A DNA stretch of 64,000 nt from an uncultured Rubripirellula sp. (GTDB taxonomy: Bacteria; Planctomycetota; Planctomycetia; Pirellulales; Pirellulaceae). The notes below the pieces were generated by a model. That model saw only the letters and a list, made by a program, of their open reading frames with translations, searched no databases and was not told the DNA's origin. A program made the translations under genes and the position numbers. Shown piece after piece: positions 8,532 to 17,529 of this stretch; within the stretch, counting starts at the first letter, position 1, and each line of letters opens with the position of its first letter. Location: the NCBI GenBank assembly GCA_938045805.1, contig CALIBL010000035.1:248001-312000 (forward strand), written 5' to 3'.

Positions 8532-10727
8532 TCACTGACCTGACTGATAGACCGGCGGTTTCCAATCTGCCGGCAAACGGCCTTGGGGACGAACGCCAAT
8601 TGATCCATCGGGTATCGGACAGTCTTCAGCTTTTAGCAAGGGTAAATCATCCGACAGATGTTTGATTTTGAAGTCCTTGTATTGGATTTTCATCGCCGGC
8701 CCAACATGAACTTGAACCGCCAGAACTCCCTCGAGTGATCGACCCTCAGGATCCAGATCAATCAGGTCTGCTGTCTGATGACCGTCGATCCAATGCTGGT
8801 GATGGTTACCTTGCACCAACACGCGATACTCGTGCCACTGATCAGGCTCGAATTCCTTTACGGGCATCTCATCAATGATCCACGATCGACCCTCTTCGTC
8901 AATGATCACCTTTTCTCCAGTGTGAGCCAGAATGCGTCGCCCACGTTCTTCGTAGAGCATCCCGTTGTAGTTTGGATTTTTAGCTACCACATCACATTGG
9001 TATCCGGTCACGATATCCAAACCTAGATCAGGACGACTGAGCCCACGATACTGAATCCCGCTATTACCCCCAGCGGTAACCTTCACTTTGACCTTCAGCT
9101 CAAAGTTCCGAACGGTTGAAAACTTCCAAGTCAAAAAGCGATTCATTTTAAGGGAACCATCGGTCGTCCCAGTCAACGCTCCATCCTCAACCGACCAATA
9201 CTTGGTATCGCCAGTCCAGCCTTGGAGATTCCTCCCGTTGAACACTGAGACAAATCCGTCCTCATCTGCTCGGGCTCCAACCATTGCTGATGCCTGTGGA
9301 TGAGGAGTGGTGGAAGCGTTGAAGGTGCCACTGAGAGGTTGTAGTGGACCACCTAACTCGGCGACGCGTTCATCGGTTCGCCGACGCATCTCAGCCAAGG
9401 TATCTACGTAGCGAGGATCAGCGACGAAGTTGATCAATTCATCAGGATCTGACTGAAGATCATGCAGGAATTCATGATTCTCGTTGTCCACATAACGCAC
9501 GTACTTGAAACGATCATTTCGGATTCCCTCAAAAGCAGGAATCCGATTTCGCACAGCAAAGTGCTCGTGAAAAGAGTCGGTCCTCCAGTCGGAAGGCACC
9601 CCTTTGGAAACGATCGGTTTTAAACTTCGCCCCTGATAGCGATCGGGGACTTCCACTCCCGCCCAGTCGAGGATGGTAGCTGGTAGATCGAGATTCAGAG
9701 CAATTGCATCGGTGACCTGTCCACGATGGTTTTGATCGACCCTTGGGTCATAGATAATCATTGGAACCCGCAACGCATCATCATAGTGGGACCACTTACC
9801 AGCAAGTCCACGATTACCCATGTAATACCCGTTATCAGCTGAGTAGACGATGATCGTATTCTGATCCATTCCCGCCTCGCGAAGAGCTTCCATCACTCGG
9901 CCAATCGACTGATCAATACCGGTCACCATTCGGTAGTAAGCGCGGACGTTGGTCTGATATTTTTCTTCGGTATTCCAACGCCAGAAGTAACGTTCGCGAT
10001 TGATTGTGGTTTTCAAGAAATCAGGTAACTCATCAAAAATTGCCTGATCTCCTAATCGCGGTGGCGGAATCGTGACATCCTCATACATGCCATCGGTTGT
10101 GCGAGGCCAGGGAAAATGCCCGATCCCTGGACGACGATCTCCATCCTCAGCATGACAAGCATTGAACCAGAGATTCAGTGCAAACGGCTTATCTTTTGGC
10201 TGCTTTTTGATGAACTCAATACCTCGGTCGACGATCAACTCTGTTTCGTGACGTAACGATCCGTCCGCCTGCTTCTTGTAAAACGGATTCCGACCAATCG
10301 CTTCAAACTCATCAAAGTGATCCTGCTGCCGATAGCCTTTTGGCATCTTTGCGTGCCACTTTCCAAAGAATCCCGTCCGGTAACCACTCTCACGGAGAAG
10401 ATCGGTATAGAGTGTCGCAACTGCATCCGCCTGCGCAACATCATGATTTCCCGGGGTACCGTAAGTCCGTCCCGTTAAGCCACTGAGGACTGTGGTTCGA
10501 CTGACCCAGCAAATGGAGTGGCTGACGAAGGCGTTTTGAAATCGAGTCCCCTCGCGTGCCAGCAGATCGATATTGGGGGTTTGCACGATCTCATTTCCGT
10601 AACAACCAATCGTGCTTGTTGTTTGATCGTCAGTGAAAAAGAAAATCACATTGGGCGGCTGATCGGCACTCGCAGCATCGCAAACGAGAAACCCCAACAC
10701 GAGAAACGTCACGCGAAACAGATTCAT
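8532..10727 (-). CDS. Secreted sulfatase fused to DUF1080 domain
   Basis: This 731-residue protein has two parts. Residues of about 23-470 are a type I sulfatase: NVIFFFTDDQ and TPNIDLLAREG near the start, FFGKWH, and YSADNGYYMGNRGLAGKW. Residues of about 490-730 are a DUF1080 (3-keto-disaccharide hydrolase) jelly roll (FVSVFNGRNLQGWTGDTKYWSVEDGALTG). The catalytic motif reads C73-W-V-S-R in place of the usual C-x-P-x-R recognised by formylglycine-generating enzyme. The start at ATG 10727 gives a clear signal peptide (MNLFRVTFLVLGFLVCDAASA); the track's TTG at 10769 does not. Joining a sulfate-ester hydrolase to a sugar-binding or sugar-cleaving domain suggests action on sulfated polysaccharide outside the cytoplasm. 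Confidence 0.9.
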   Translation of the reverse strand: MNLFRVTFLVLGFLVCDAASADQPPNVIFFFTDDQTTSTIGCYGNEIVQTPNIDLLAREGTRFQNAFVSHSICWVSRTTVLSGLTGRTYGTPGNHDVAQADAVATLYTDLLRESGYRTGFFGKWHAKMPKGYRQQDHFDEFEAIGRNPFYKKQADGSLRHETELIVDRGIEFIKKQPKDKPFALNLWFNACHAEDGDRRPGIGHFPWPRTTDGMYEDVTIPPPRLGDQAIFDELPDFLKTTINRERYFWRWNTEEKYQTNVRAYYRMVTGIDQSIGRVMEALREAGMDQNTIIVYSADNGYYMGNRGLAGKWSHYDDALRVPMIIYDPRVDQNHRGQVTDAIALNLDLPATILDWAGVEVPDRYQGRSLKPIVSKGVPSDWRTDSFHEHFAVRNRIPAFEGIRNDRFKYVRYVDNENHEFLHDLQSDPDELINFVADPRYVDTLAEMRRRTDERVAELGGPLQPLSGTFNASTTPHPQASAMVGARADEDGFVSVFNGRNLQGWTGDTKYWSVEDGALTGTTDGSLKMNRFLTWKFSTVRNFELKVKVKVTAGGNSGIQYRGLSRPDLGLDIVTGYQCDVVAKNPNYNGMLYEERGRRILAHTGEKVIIDEEGRSWIIDEMPVKEFEPDQWHEYRVLVQGNHHQHWIDGHQTADLIDLDPEGRSLEGVLAVQVHVGPAMKIQYKDFKIKHLSDDLPLLKAEDCPIPDGSIGVRPQGRLPADWKPPVYQSGQ

Positions 10728-10950
10728 CCAAATTCTCTTATGTAACCGACTATCAAACCACAGAGCCAAGGACTCAGTTGCCTAGACGCTTTTAGGAGCT
10801 TCTTTAAAAAGTTCTCACCCCAGCGCCCTGACTGAAAAGGTAAAACATATCACAAACAGACTGAGGTCGCCGAGGCGTTGCGACCAGAGAACATCGTCCG
10901 TTTCCCTAGCAGTCCGTATTCGGCAGATCCCATCATCAGTAGGTTGTGGC

Positions 10951-11976
10951 ATGAAATCAGATCAGGATCACTCTCAAATGCTCAGTCGCAGGAAATTCCA
11001 CTTACAACTGGCTGCGATCACAGGCAGCTGCAGCTTTTCCGGCAATTCGAGTAACGCGGAGGAAACGCACACCAATGGGGAAACTCGTGACACGGAAGCT
11101 TCACCTGAATCAGCGGATGCGGCGAAGCACCGACTCCTAAAACTGGGGCTCAATGCATTGGCTCGTTCACCATCGATGAGCTATTTTGCAGATGGCCATC
11201 GTGGTGCGGCATTAATTTCCGCTCACTACCTCTGTTCAGATTATGTGCATGACCCCGCCGCTCAAGCACGGATTGCTGAATTGCTCGACCTCAACTATAG
11301 CTCGACAAAGCTCTGCAGGGACTTTCCAAAAGAGAAGACCGATCCCGATGCGATTCAACGCATTGGAGAAGCCCTTGCCGCCCGCGGGGATACCTTGTTG
11401 CAGGTTGGCCATAATGCCATCTTTGCGATGCTCGCGATCAAAGCGTTTCGACTGGATCCCGAATCGGCGACTCATCAGAGGGTTGATGGAGTGTGTGAAC
11501 TGATCAACAAGTTCACTCCTTGGCGAGACATCGCTCCCGACCCTGAGATTGATCCACCTTCGTTCTCTGATGAAGCGGCGATCTCACAATTCATCTTGAC
11601 CGAGGCCAGTGAAGCAATCGACCGATTTGTCGGATTTGGGCAAGGTTTTTCGGGTCACATGATGACTTTTGGGCATGCCCTTGTGGAATTGGCGTCGATG
11701 GGAGATGAGCACTGGGCGGAGAGTTGCCGAACCGCTTTTTGTAAGTACGTTACGGTCACCCGACAGGGTCCGAGCAAGGAGGATCGGCGAATCAAAGACC
11801 ATCTCGCGACGAAACTGCGTCCTGTAGATGCGAGTTACTGGCAGAAGCGACCAGATCGATCCGTCGGAATTGGACACGTCTTCAAATATCCATACGCTTA
11901 TTACGACCTAGCGAAACGTGCGGGCGATTGCGAAATCGTTAAAACCATGGAAGCCAAAGCGTGGCATGTTTTCTAA
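10951..11976 (+). CDS. Unrecognised exported protein with Tat-like leader
   Basis: I do not recognise this 341-residue protein. The N-terminus carries a twin-arginine-like signal (LSRRKFHLQLAAITGS), so folded export is possible. The mature part is predicted mostly helical and carries several His-containing helices (ALISAHYLCSDYVHD, LLQVGHNAIFAMLAIKAF, FSGHMMTFGHALVELA, GIGHVFKYPYAYYDLA), a spacing reminiscent of alpha/alpha-barrel enzymes or metal sites. It lies between two sulfatase genes and leads a same-strand run (sulfatase, nucleoside hydrolase-like, sugar dehydrogenase-like). A role in processing a sulfated or glycosidic substrate is conceivable, but nothing in the sequence names a reaction. 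Confidence 0.55.
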   Translation: MKSDQDHSQMLSRRKFHLQLAAITGSCSFSGNSSNAEETHTNGETRDTEASPESADAAKHRLLKLGLNALARSPSMSYFADGHRGAALISAHYLCSDYVHDPAAQARIAELLDLNYSSTKLCRDFPKEKTDPDAIQRIGEALAARGDTLLQVGHNAIFAMLAIKAFRLDPESATHQRVDGVCELINKFTPWRDIAPDPEIDPPSFSDEAAISQFILTEASEAIDRFVGFGQGFSGHMMTFGHALVELASMGDEHWAESCRTAFCKYVTVTRQGPSKEDRRIKDHLATKLRPVDASYWQKRPDRSVGIGHVFKYPYAYYDLAKRAGDCEIVKTMEAKAWHVF

Positions 11977-12052
11977 ACACCCACACTGACCACATGGATT
12001 TCAGCAACCCGTGATCGAAACGTCTTTCATTTCATCTTCATCTCTTTGCTTG

Positions 12053-13537
12053 ATGCGAACTCAAATGCTGCGCGTAGCTTACCTCGCTTTTGCTGTCGGA
12101 TCATTAATCCAACTCGCTGCCGCTCAAGCGAATCATCACCCACCTCATGTCGTTTTGATCCTCGCTGATGACTTAGCATGGTCCGACTTGGGCTGCTACG
12201 ACCACCCCTGGCACGAGACTCCAAATCTTGATCGCTTGGCTAATTCGGGTATGCGATTCACCAACGCATACGCTTCAGCGCCGATCTGCTCGGCTTCGCG
12301 AGCGAGTTTACTAACCGGCAAGACAACTGCCCGATTGGGTTTTGAATTCGTTACCAAAAATGCTGCAGGATTTCAGTCGATCGATCAACCAACGCCACTG
12401 CTTGCTCCGCCGTTTCAACTCAACCTACAACTGAAACACCGAACCGTGGCAGAAGCACTCCATCCATGTGGATACAAATCTACCTTCGCTGGCAAATGGC
12501 ACCTCAACGCCCACCATGGTGGGTATCTGGGATGGAGCCCAACACACGGCCCATCACGTCAAGGCTTCGAAGACACAATTGACGATTTTGGCTCGCACCC
12601 CTATGCATGGAAAAAAAACAAGCCGAGCACCAAGCATCAACCAGGGGAATTCCCCACAGACTCATTGATCCAAAAAATCTGCGAATCGATCGCTGCCACC
12701 ACAGACGATTCCATGCGTTTCCATCTGGCCTCGCTCTACCATGTCCACACCCCCGTCAAAACGACTTGTGAGTGGCTGATTAAAAAATACGAAACGAAGA
12801 TCCCGATTGGATCACCCGCGAGGGAAAGCCGCATCCGCTACGCGGCTTTCGTTGAAACACTCGATCACCATGTCGGGGAAATCCTTGCAGCCATTGATCG
12901 ACGCCGTGGTAACAAAGAAACGCTAGTCCTGTTCACTTCAGATAATGGCGGGCACCCCGAATACACCGCAAACGGGCCCCTTCGCGGTTCAAAATGGAAC
13001 CTCTACGAAGGCGGAATTCGCGTGCCGCTCATCGTGCGATGGCCCGAGCAAACTCGAAACGGGTCGATTTGCCACCAACCTGTTGTCGGTTACGACATCC
13101 TACCAACACTGATGGAAGTTTGCGGCCAACGCTCATCCACGGCCAAGATGGATTCAACCGTCGACGGGCAAAGCTTCGCTAGCTTTCTTCTTGGCACAAA
13201 GACGGAACATGAACGGAAAGACTCCGAACGAGAAATCATCTGGCATTTCCCGTACTACCACCCTGAAACGGGCTACGCCTCCTCAATCGATCAGATCGGG
13301 GTGAATGATTTCAAAGTCAGTAAAACACACCCCCACTCGGCAATTCGAGTCGGACGTTACAAATTACTCTGGTTCCCTGAGACGGATCGCGTTGAACTTT
13401 ATGATCTGGAAGTTGACTCCTCTGAATCCACTGACCTCTCTGAACACCATCCTGAAGTGACCACTAGACTCGCAACTCGTTTGCATCAGTACCTCAGTGC
13501 CGTCGACGCACGAATGGCAACACCGAGCCGTCCGTAA
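12053..13537 (+). CDS. Secreted sulfatase with CSASR active site
   Basis: A 494-residue type I sulfatase hydrolysing sulfate esters, with metal-binding HVVLILADDLAWSDLGCYD at the start. The catalytic motif is C79-S-A-S-R-ASLLTG, with Ala where Pro is usual. Further family residues are FAGKWHL, LFTSDNGGH and LRGSKWNLYEGGIRVPLIVRWP. The C-terminal part (YKLLWFPETDRVELYDLEVD) is typical of the family. The track starts at a GTG at 12011. The ATG at 12053 gives a better signal peptide (MLRVAYLAFAVGSLIQLAAAQA), and the ATG at 12065 is also possible. It probably shares a transcript with the unrecognised gene upstream, 76 bp away, and with the genes downstream. Confidence 0.9.
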   Translation: MRTQMLRVAYLAFAVGSLIQLAAAQANHHPPHVVLILADDLAWSDLGCYDHPWHETPNLDRLANSGMRFTNAYASAPICSASRASLLTGKTTARLGFEFVTKNAAGFQSIDQPTPLLAPPFQLNLQLKHRTVAEALHPCGYKSTFAGKWHLNAHHGGYLGWSPTHGPSRQGFEDTIDDFGSHPYAWKKNKPSTKHQPGEFPTDSLIQKICESIAATTDDSMRFHLASLYHVHTPVKTTCEWLIKKYETKIPIGSPARESRIRYAAFVETLDHHVGEILAAIDRRRGNKETLVLFTSDNGGHPEYTANGPLRGSKWNLYEGGIRVPLIVRWPEQTRNGSICHQPVVGYDILPTLMEVCGQRSSTAKMDSTVDGQSFASFLLGTKTEHERKDSEREIIWHFPYYHPETGYASSIDQIGVNDFKVSKTHPHSAIRVGRYKLLWFPETDRVELYDLEVDSSESTDLSEHHPEVTTRLATRLHQYLSAVDARMATPSRP

Positions 13538-13597
13538 GCATTAATTCGAAACCCACCGAAACCATTCCTTCGCGCTCACTTTGTCTTGTAACTTACA

Positions 13598-14686
13598 GTG
13601 TCTCGCTCGGCTCGCATCAACTCAAAAAAAGACAATCCCTTGACCCATCGATTCCTGATTACGTTTGCCATTTTCGTCGCAGTCTTGCAGTTCTGCCGAA
13701 ACCCGCGCGTCTCTGCTGCGGAACCAGTCAATGTCATTTTCGATACGGACATTTCAGGGGATGTTGATGATGTCTTAGCGTTAGCAATGCTTCACACCTT
13801 AGCGGACCGTGGTGAGTGCATCATTCAGGCGATCACCATCTCAAAAATCAACCCGCTAACTGCTCCGTTTACCGATGCGGTCAACACCTTTTACGGGCGT
13901 CCCGACATTCCGATCGGCGTGACCAGGAATGCTCAAAGACGGGACAGCAAGTACCTACACCTGTGCAAGGAAGAAAGTCAAAACCGACTCACCTACCCTC
14001 ACGACTTGATCAGTAGCGAAAGGGCACCGGATGCCGTCTCGATACTCAGGCGAACTCTTGCAGACGCGGCAGATCAATCGATGGTCATCATCCAAGTGGG
14101 ACTCGCCTCCAACCTAGCCGATCTAGTTGAATCGCCTGAAGATTCGATTAGCCCACTAACCGGCAAACAACTAATTCGCCAAAAGGTGCGTCATGTGTCG
14201 GTGATGGCAGGCGCTTTTGAAGCGGTCAACGGAAACGACCATTACTTGGAAGCAAACGTCAAAAATGGCATCGATGCGATGCGGCGATTCTGTGACCAAT
14301 GGCCGAATACCTGCCCTGTTGTTTGGAGCGACTTCAATATTGGTATTCGTGTTGCCTACCCACGCGAGAGCATTGCCAGAGATTTTGAATATGCAACCAA
14401 CCACATTGTAAAAGAAGCGTACTTACTTCACAGCGGCCCGAATCACGACCGTCCATCATGGGATCTAACCAGCGTTCTCTATGCTGTTCGACCTGACGAC
14501 CAATACTTTTCACTCAGCGACCGTGGAACGGTCCGCACTGAAAATGACGGATACACCCACTTCACTTCCAACGCCGATGGACGCGATCGGTTCCTCGTCA
14601 TGAGTGATCAACAGGCGATTCGCGTTACCGAAGCTCTAAGGCAACTTGTCAGCCAACCGCCACAGGCGAGACAAGGACGTGACTAG
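13598..14686 (+). CDS. Inosine/uridine-preferring nucleoside hydrolase-like protein
   Basis: A 362-residue exported member of the nucleoside hydrolase fold. The calcium-binding N-terminal signature is NVIFDTDISGDVDDVLAL, with the Asp cluster D-T-D-x3-D-x-D-D. A conserved late element RPSWDLTSVLYAV supplies another probable metal-binding Asp. Nucleoside hydrolases cleave the N-glycosidic bond of ribonucleosides. Exported members are common in planctomycetes and Bacteroidetes, and their true substrate is usually untested. The start is a GTG at 13598. A hydrophobic leader (LITFAIFVAVLQFC...VSAAEP) follows a basic stretch of about 20 residues. It sits 60 bp after the sulfatase on the same strand. 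Confidence 0.8.
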   Translation: MSRSARINSKKDNPLTHRFLITFAIFVAVLQFCRNPRVSAAEPVNVIFDTDISGDVDDVLALAMLHTLADRGECIIQAITISKINPLTAPFTDAVNTFYGRPDIPIGVTRNAQRRDSKYLHLCKEESQNRLTYPHDLISSERAPDAVSILRRTLADAADQSMVIIQVGLASNLADLVESPEDSISPLTGKQLIRQKVRHVSVMAGAFEAVNGNDHYLEANVKNGIDAMRRFCDQWPNTCPVVWSDFNIGIRVAYPRESIARDFEYATNHIVKEAYLLHSGPNHDRPSWDLTSVLYAVRPDDQYFSLSDRGTVRTENDGYTHFTSNADGRDRFLVMSDQQAIRVTEALRQLVSQPPQARQGRD

Positions 14687-14812
14687 AACGATGAAGAAAT
14701 AAACGCTGGATGAAATCGTTCTCAACTTGATGTACCCTAATCCGGTTCGGTTGAGTATTTTCTGACGTTCACCACCGGCGTGACTCGCTTTTAACTTATG
14801 GAATCCTAAGAC

Positions 14813-17527
14813 ATGCTCCACACGTTGCTTACTGCAGCTCCTTTATCGAGAATTTGCTCCAAAGTGACTCATGCCATTGCGGCAGCTGCGGTAATAAGCA
14901 GCACAGGGCTCCACTGCTTTGCTGAGACGTTCAATCCTCAACGATTTGAAAAACACATTGTCGCAACGGATCTAGTTCAACCGATGGAACTCGCCATTGC
15001 GCCCGACCGAACCATTTTCTTGATCGAAATTAATGGCACCATCAAACACCTGAATCCTGAAACAGGTGAAAGCCAAACCATTGGCAAACTGGAAGTCACC
15101 ACCGAGCAAGAGAACGGCTTAATCGGCCTAGCCCTGGATCCAAAATTTGAAAAGAACGGCTGGATTTACCTTCAATATTCACCACCTGATTTCTCGGGAC
15201 AATACGTTAGTCGTTTCGACTTCAAGAACGGTAAGCTGGAACTTGAAAGTGAGAAGATTCTGTTCAAGTATGAGGAGCAACGACGCGAATGTTGCCACCA
15301 TGCTGGTTCCTTGGAATTCGGCCCCGATGGAAACCTTTACATCGGAACGGGTGACAACACCAACCCGTTCAATGACTCTCAAGGCTATGCGCCGATCGAC
15401 CAACGTGATAACCGTGGCCCATGGGACGCCCAAAGAACCTCAGCTAACACAAAAAACTACAACGGAAAAATCCTCAGAATTCACCCCGAAGCAGATGGCA
15501 CCTACTCCATTCCCGATGGCAACCTGTTTCCCAAGGACGGGTCGATCGGTCACCCGGAAATCTATGTCATGGGCTGCAGGAACCCGTGGCGTATCAATGT
15601 CGATCCGAAAACCGGCTTTCTCTATTGGGGTGACGTCGGACCGGATGCTGGTCAGGACGGCCCACGTGGCTCACGTGGTTACGATGAAATCAATCAAGCG
15701 AGATCAGCCGGCAACTTTGGCTGGCCCTATTTTATCGGCAACAACTTCGCCTACCACATGGTGAATTTCACAACTGGTGAAATTGGATCGCAGCAAGACC
15801 CGCTGCACCCCGAGAACCTCTCAATCAACAATTCCGGCTCCAAAAATCTTCCACCGGCACAACCTGCGATGATCTACTACCCCGGTTCTTCTACCGAACT
15901 TTTCCCAGCGATTGGATCAGGTGGCAGAACTGCTTGCGCAGGCCCCGTCTACTACTTTGATGCAGAACGAAAAGCGGAGAATCAATTCCCAGAGTTCTAC
16001 GATTCCACTCTTTTTGCTTTTGAGTGGTCAAGAAACATGATCTATGCGGTTCATCTAAATGATCAAGGTGATCTGGAAAGCGTCGAACGTTTCTTACCCG
16101 AGATGTCATTTATCCGCCCCATCGACCTTCAATTTGATACATCGGGCTCTCTCTACGTGATTGAGTATGGGGAGACATGGGGCGTCAATCCGGATGCCAA
16201 GTTGGTCCGCATCGACTACGTTCGCGGCAATCGATCCCCCAAAGCAGTTGCCAGCGCCGACCACAATGTGGGTCGTGAACCACTCACGGTTCAGCTGTCC
16301 GCAAAAGATTCATTTGATCGTGATGGAGACCAATTGGTTCACCACTGGACGGCAACTCGAAATGACATCGAAAACTCGCAACCCTTTGAACTGGGATCGG
16401 GAGATGTGGCGAACTACACATTCAGCGAACCGGGCGTCTATACCGTCAAGTTAGTCAGCATCGACAGCAATGGGGGTGAGGATTCAACCTCACTGCCAAT
16501 CGTCGTGGGTAACGCTCGCCCCAAAATTGAATTTCTTACCCCACGGGACGGCGACTTCTTTGATCCCTCGAAACCAATCACCTACCGCATGACGGTAACG
16601 GACTTCGAAGATGGAACCAATGACCCCGCTCTTGCCGAGGAACAAGAACTTCAATTCATCGACAGCGCCGCAAGCTCTCGAATTAGCGTGGAAGCGATGC
16701 AGGCCAGCAACGAGTCCACAGAAAATGCGACGAGTGACCCAGGACTCGAGTTGATCCGAAAAAGTGATTGTCTGAATTGTCACGCGATCAACCGCCCGAG
16801 AGTTGGCCCGAGCTTCTTGCAAGTTGCCGACAAATACCGCAATGAACCGCATCAAATTGAGAAATCCGTGCAGCGGGTACTCAATGGATCAACCGGCGTT
16901 TGGGGAAAAGTCGGAATGCTACCCCACCTACAGCACACCCCCGCAGAGGTTTTAAGGATGGTTGAGTTTGTCTACTCCGTCACCGCGGATTCATCAAATC
17001 CAACGGCCGTAGGTTTCCGTAACGAGCTTGATGTCTCCAAGCTAAAAGGGGCAATTGAAATCGAAGCGACCTACGTTGACCTGGGACGAGACAATCTCCC
17101 CAAACTTGCAGGATCAACAAAAATCCTGCTACGGAATCGCCACATGCAAGCCGAAGCAGCTGATCAATTCCAAGGCACCCAACGTTTGGGCTCCGACAAA
17201 GCCGAAGGCAAGACATTCATGGGAGGAATCGAGCATGATGGCTACTTGAGATTCAATCGAATCTCACTGGACGACATCTCAAGCATTGATTTCAGTGTCA
17301 CCAGTGCCGGAGCAGGCGGCACGATTGAAATAAGGCGAGACGCAGCGGACGGACCCATCCTTGGTTCGGCGAAAGTCGAAGTGAACGGATCGTGGGATGC
17401 TTTCCACACCATCAGTGCACCCCTTATAGCCTCCGACGGAAACACCGATCTCTACCTTGTCTTCAAGAACGAGAAAAACCGTGGGGGCCTGATGAATGTC
17501 GATTGGATTGAATTCCGGACCGAATAA
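14813..17527 (+). CDS. Sugar dehydrogenase-like propeller with PKD, cytochrome c and CBM6-like domains
   Basis: A 904-residue multidomain exported protein. Residues of about 40-475 form a glucose/sorbosone dehydrogenase-type beta-propeller (MELAIAPDRTIFLIE, ENGLIGLALDPKF, GNLYIGTGDNTNPF, GNFGWPYFIGNN). Residues of about 480-570 form a PKD domain (AVASADHNVGREPLTVQLSA, DSFDRDGDQLVHHW). Residues of about 640-725 form a class I cytochrome c with C653-LNCH and a later Met in KVGMLPHL as the probable sixth ligand. The last 150 residues resemble a CBM6-type carbohydrate-binding jelly roll (AEAADQFQGTQRLG). The layout suggests oxidation of a sugar-like substrate with electrons passed to the attached heme. 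The PQQ requirement cannot be read. Its stop codon is 2 bp from that of the convergent gene. Confidence 0.87.
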   Translation: MLHTLLTAAPLSRICSKVTHAIAAAAVISSTGLHCFAETFNPQRFEKHIVATDLVQPMELAIAPDRTIFLIEINGTIKHLNPETGESQTIGKLEVTTEQENGLIGLALDPKFEKNGWIYLQYSPPDFSGQYVSRFDFKNGKLELESEKILFKYEEQRRECCHHAGSLEFGPDGNLYIGTGDNTNPFNDSQGYAPIDQRDNRGPWDAQRTSANTKNYNGKILRIHPEADGTYSIPDGNLFPKDGSIGHPEIYVMGCRNPWRINVDPKTGFLYWGDVGPDAGQDGPRGSRGYDEINQARSAGNFGWPYFIGNNFAYHMVNFTTGEIGSQQDPLHPENLSINNSGSKNLPPAQPAMIYYPGSSTELFPAIGSGGRTACAGPVYYFDAERKAENQFPEFYDSTLFAFEWSRNMIYAVHLNDQGDLESVERFLPEMSFIRPIDLQFDTSGSLYVIEYGETWGVNPDAKLVRIDYVRGNRSPKAVASADHNVGREPLTVQLSAKDSFDRDGDQLVHHWTATRNDIENSQPFELGSGDVANYTFSEPGVYTVKLVSIDSNGGEDSTSLPIVVGNARPKIEFLTPRDGDFFDPSKPITYRMTVTDFEDGTNDPALAEEQELQFIDSAASSRISVEAMQASNESTENATSDPGLELIRKSDCLNCHAINRPRVGPSFLQVADKYRNEPHQIEKSVQRVLNGSTGVWGKVGMLPHLQHTPAEVLRMVEFVYSVTADSSNPTAVGFRNELDVSKLKGAIEIEATYVDLGRDNLPKLAGSTKILLRNRHMQAEAADQFQGTQRLGSDKAEGKTFMGGIEHDGYLRFNRISLDDISSIDFSVTSAGAGGTIEIRRDAADGPILGSAKVEVNGSWDAFHTISAPLIASDGNTDLYLVFKNEKNRGGLMNVDWIEFRTE

Positions 17528-17529
17528 GT

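Noticed and set aside
15147-15764. 205-aa ORF in the sugar dehydrogenase gene
   Set aside because: Shadow frame of the 904-aa protein, no domain visible.
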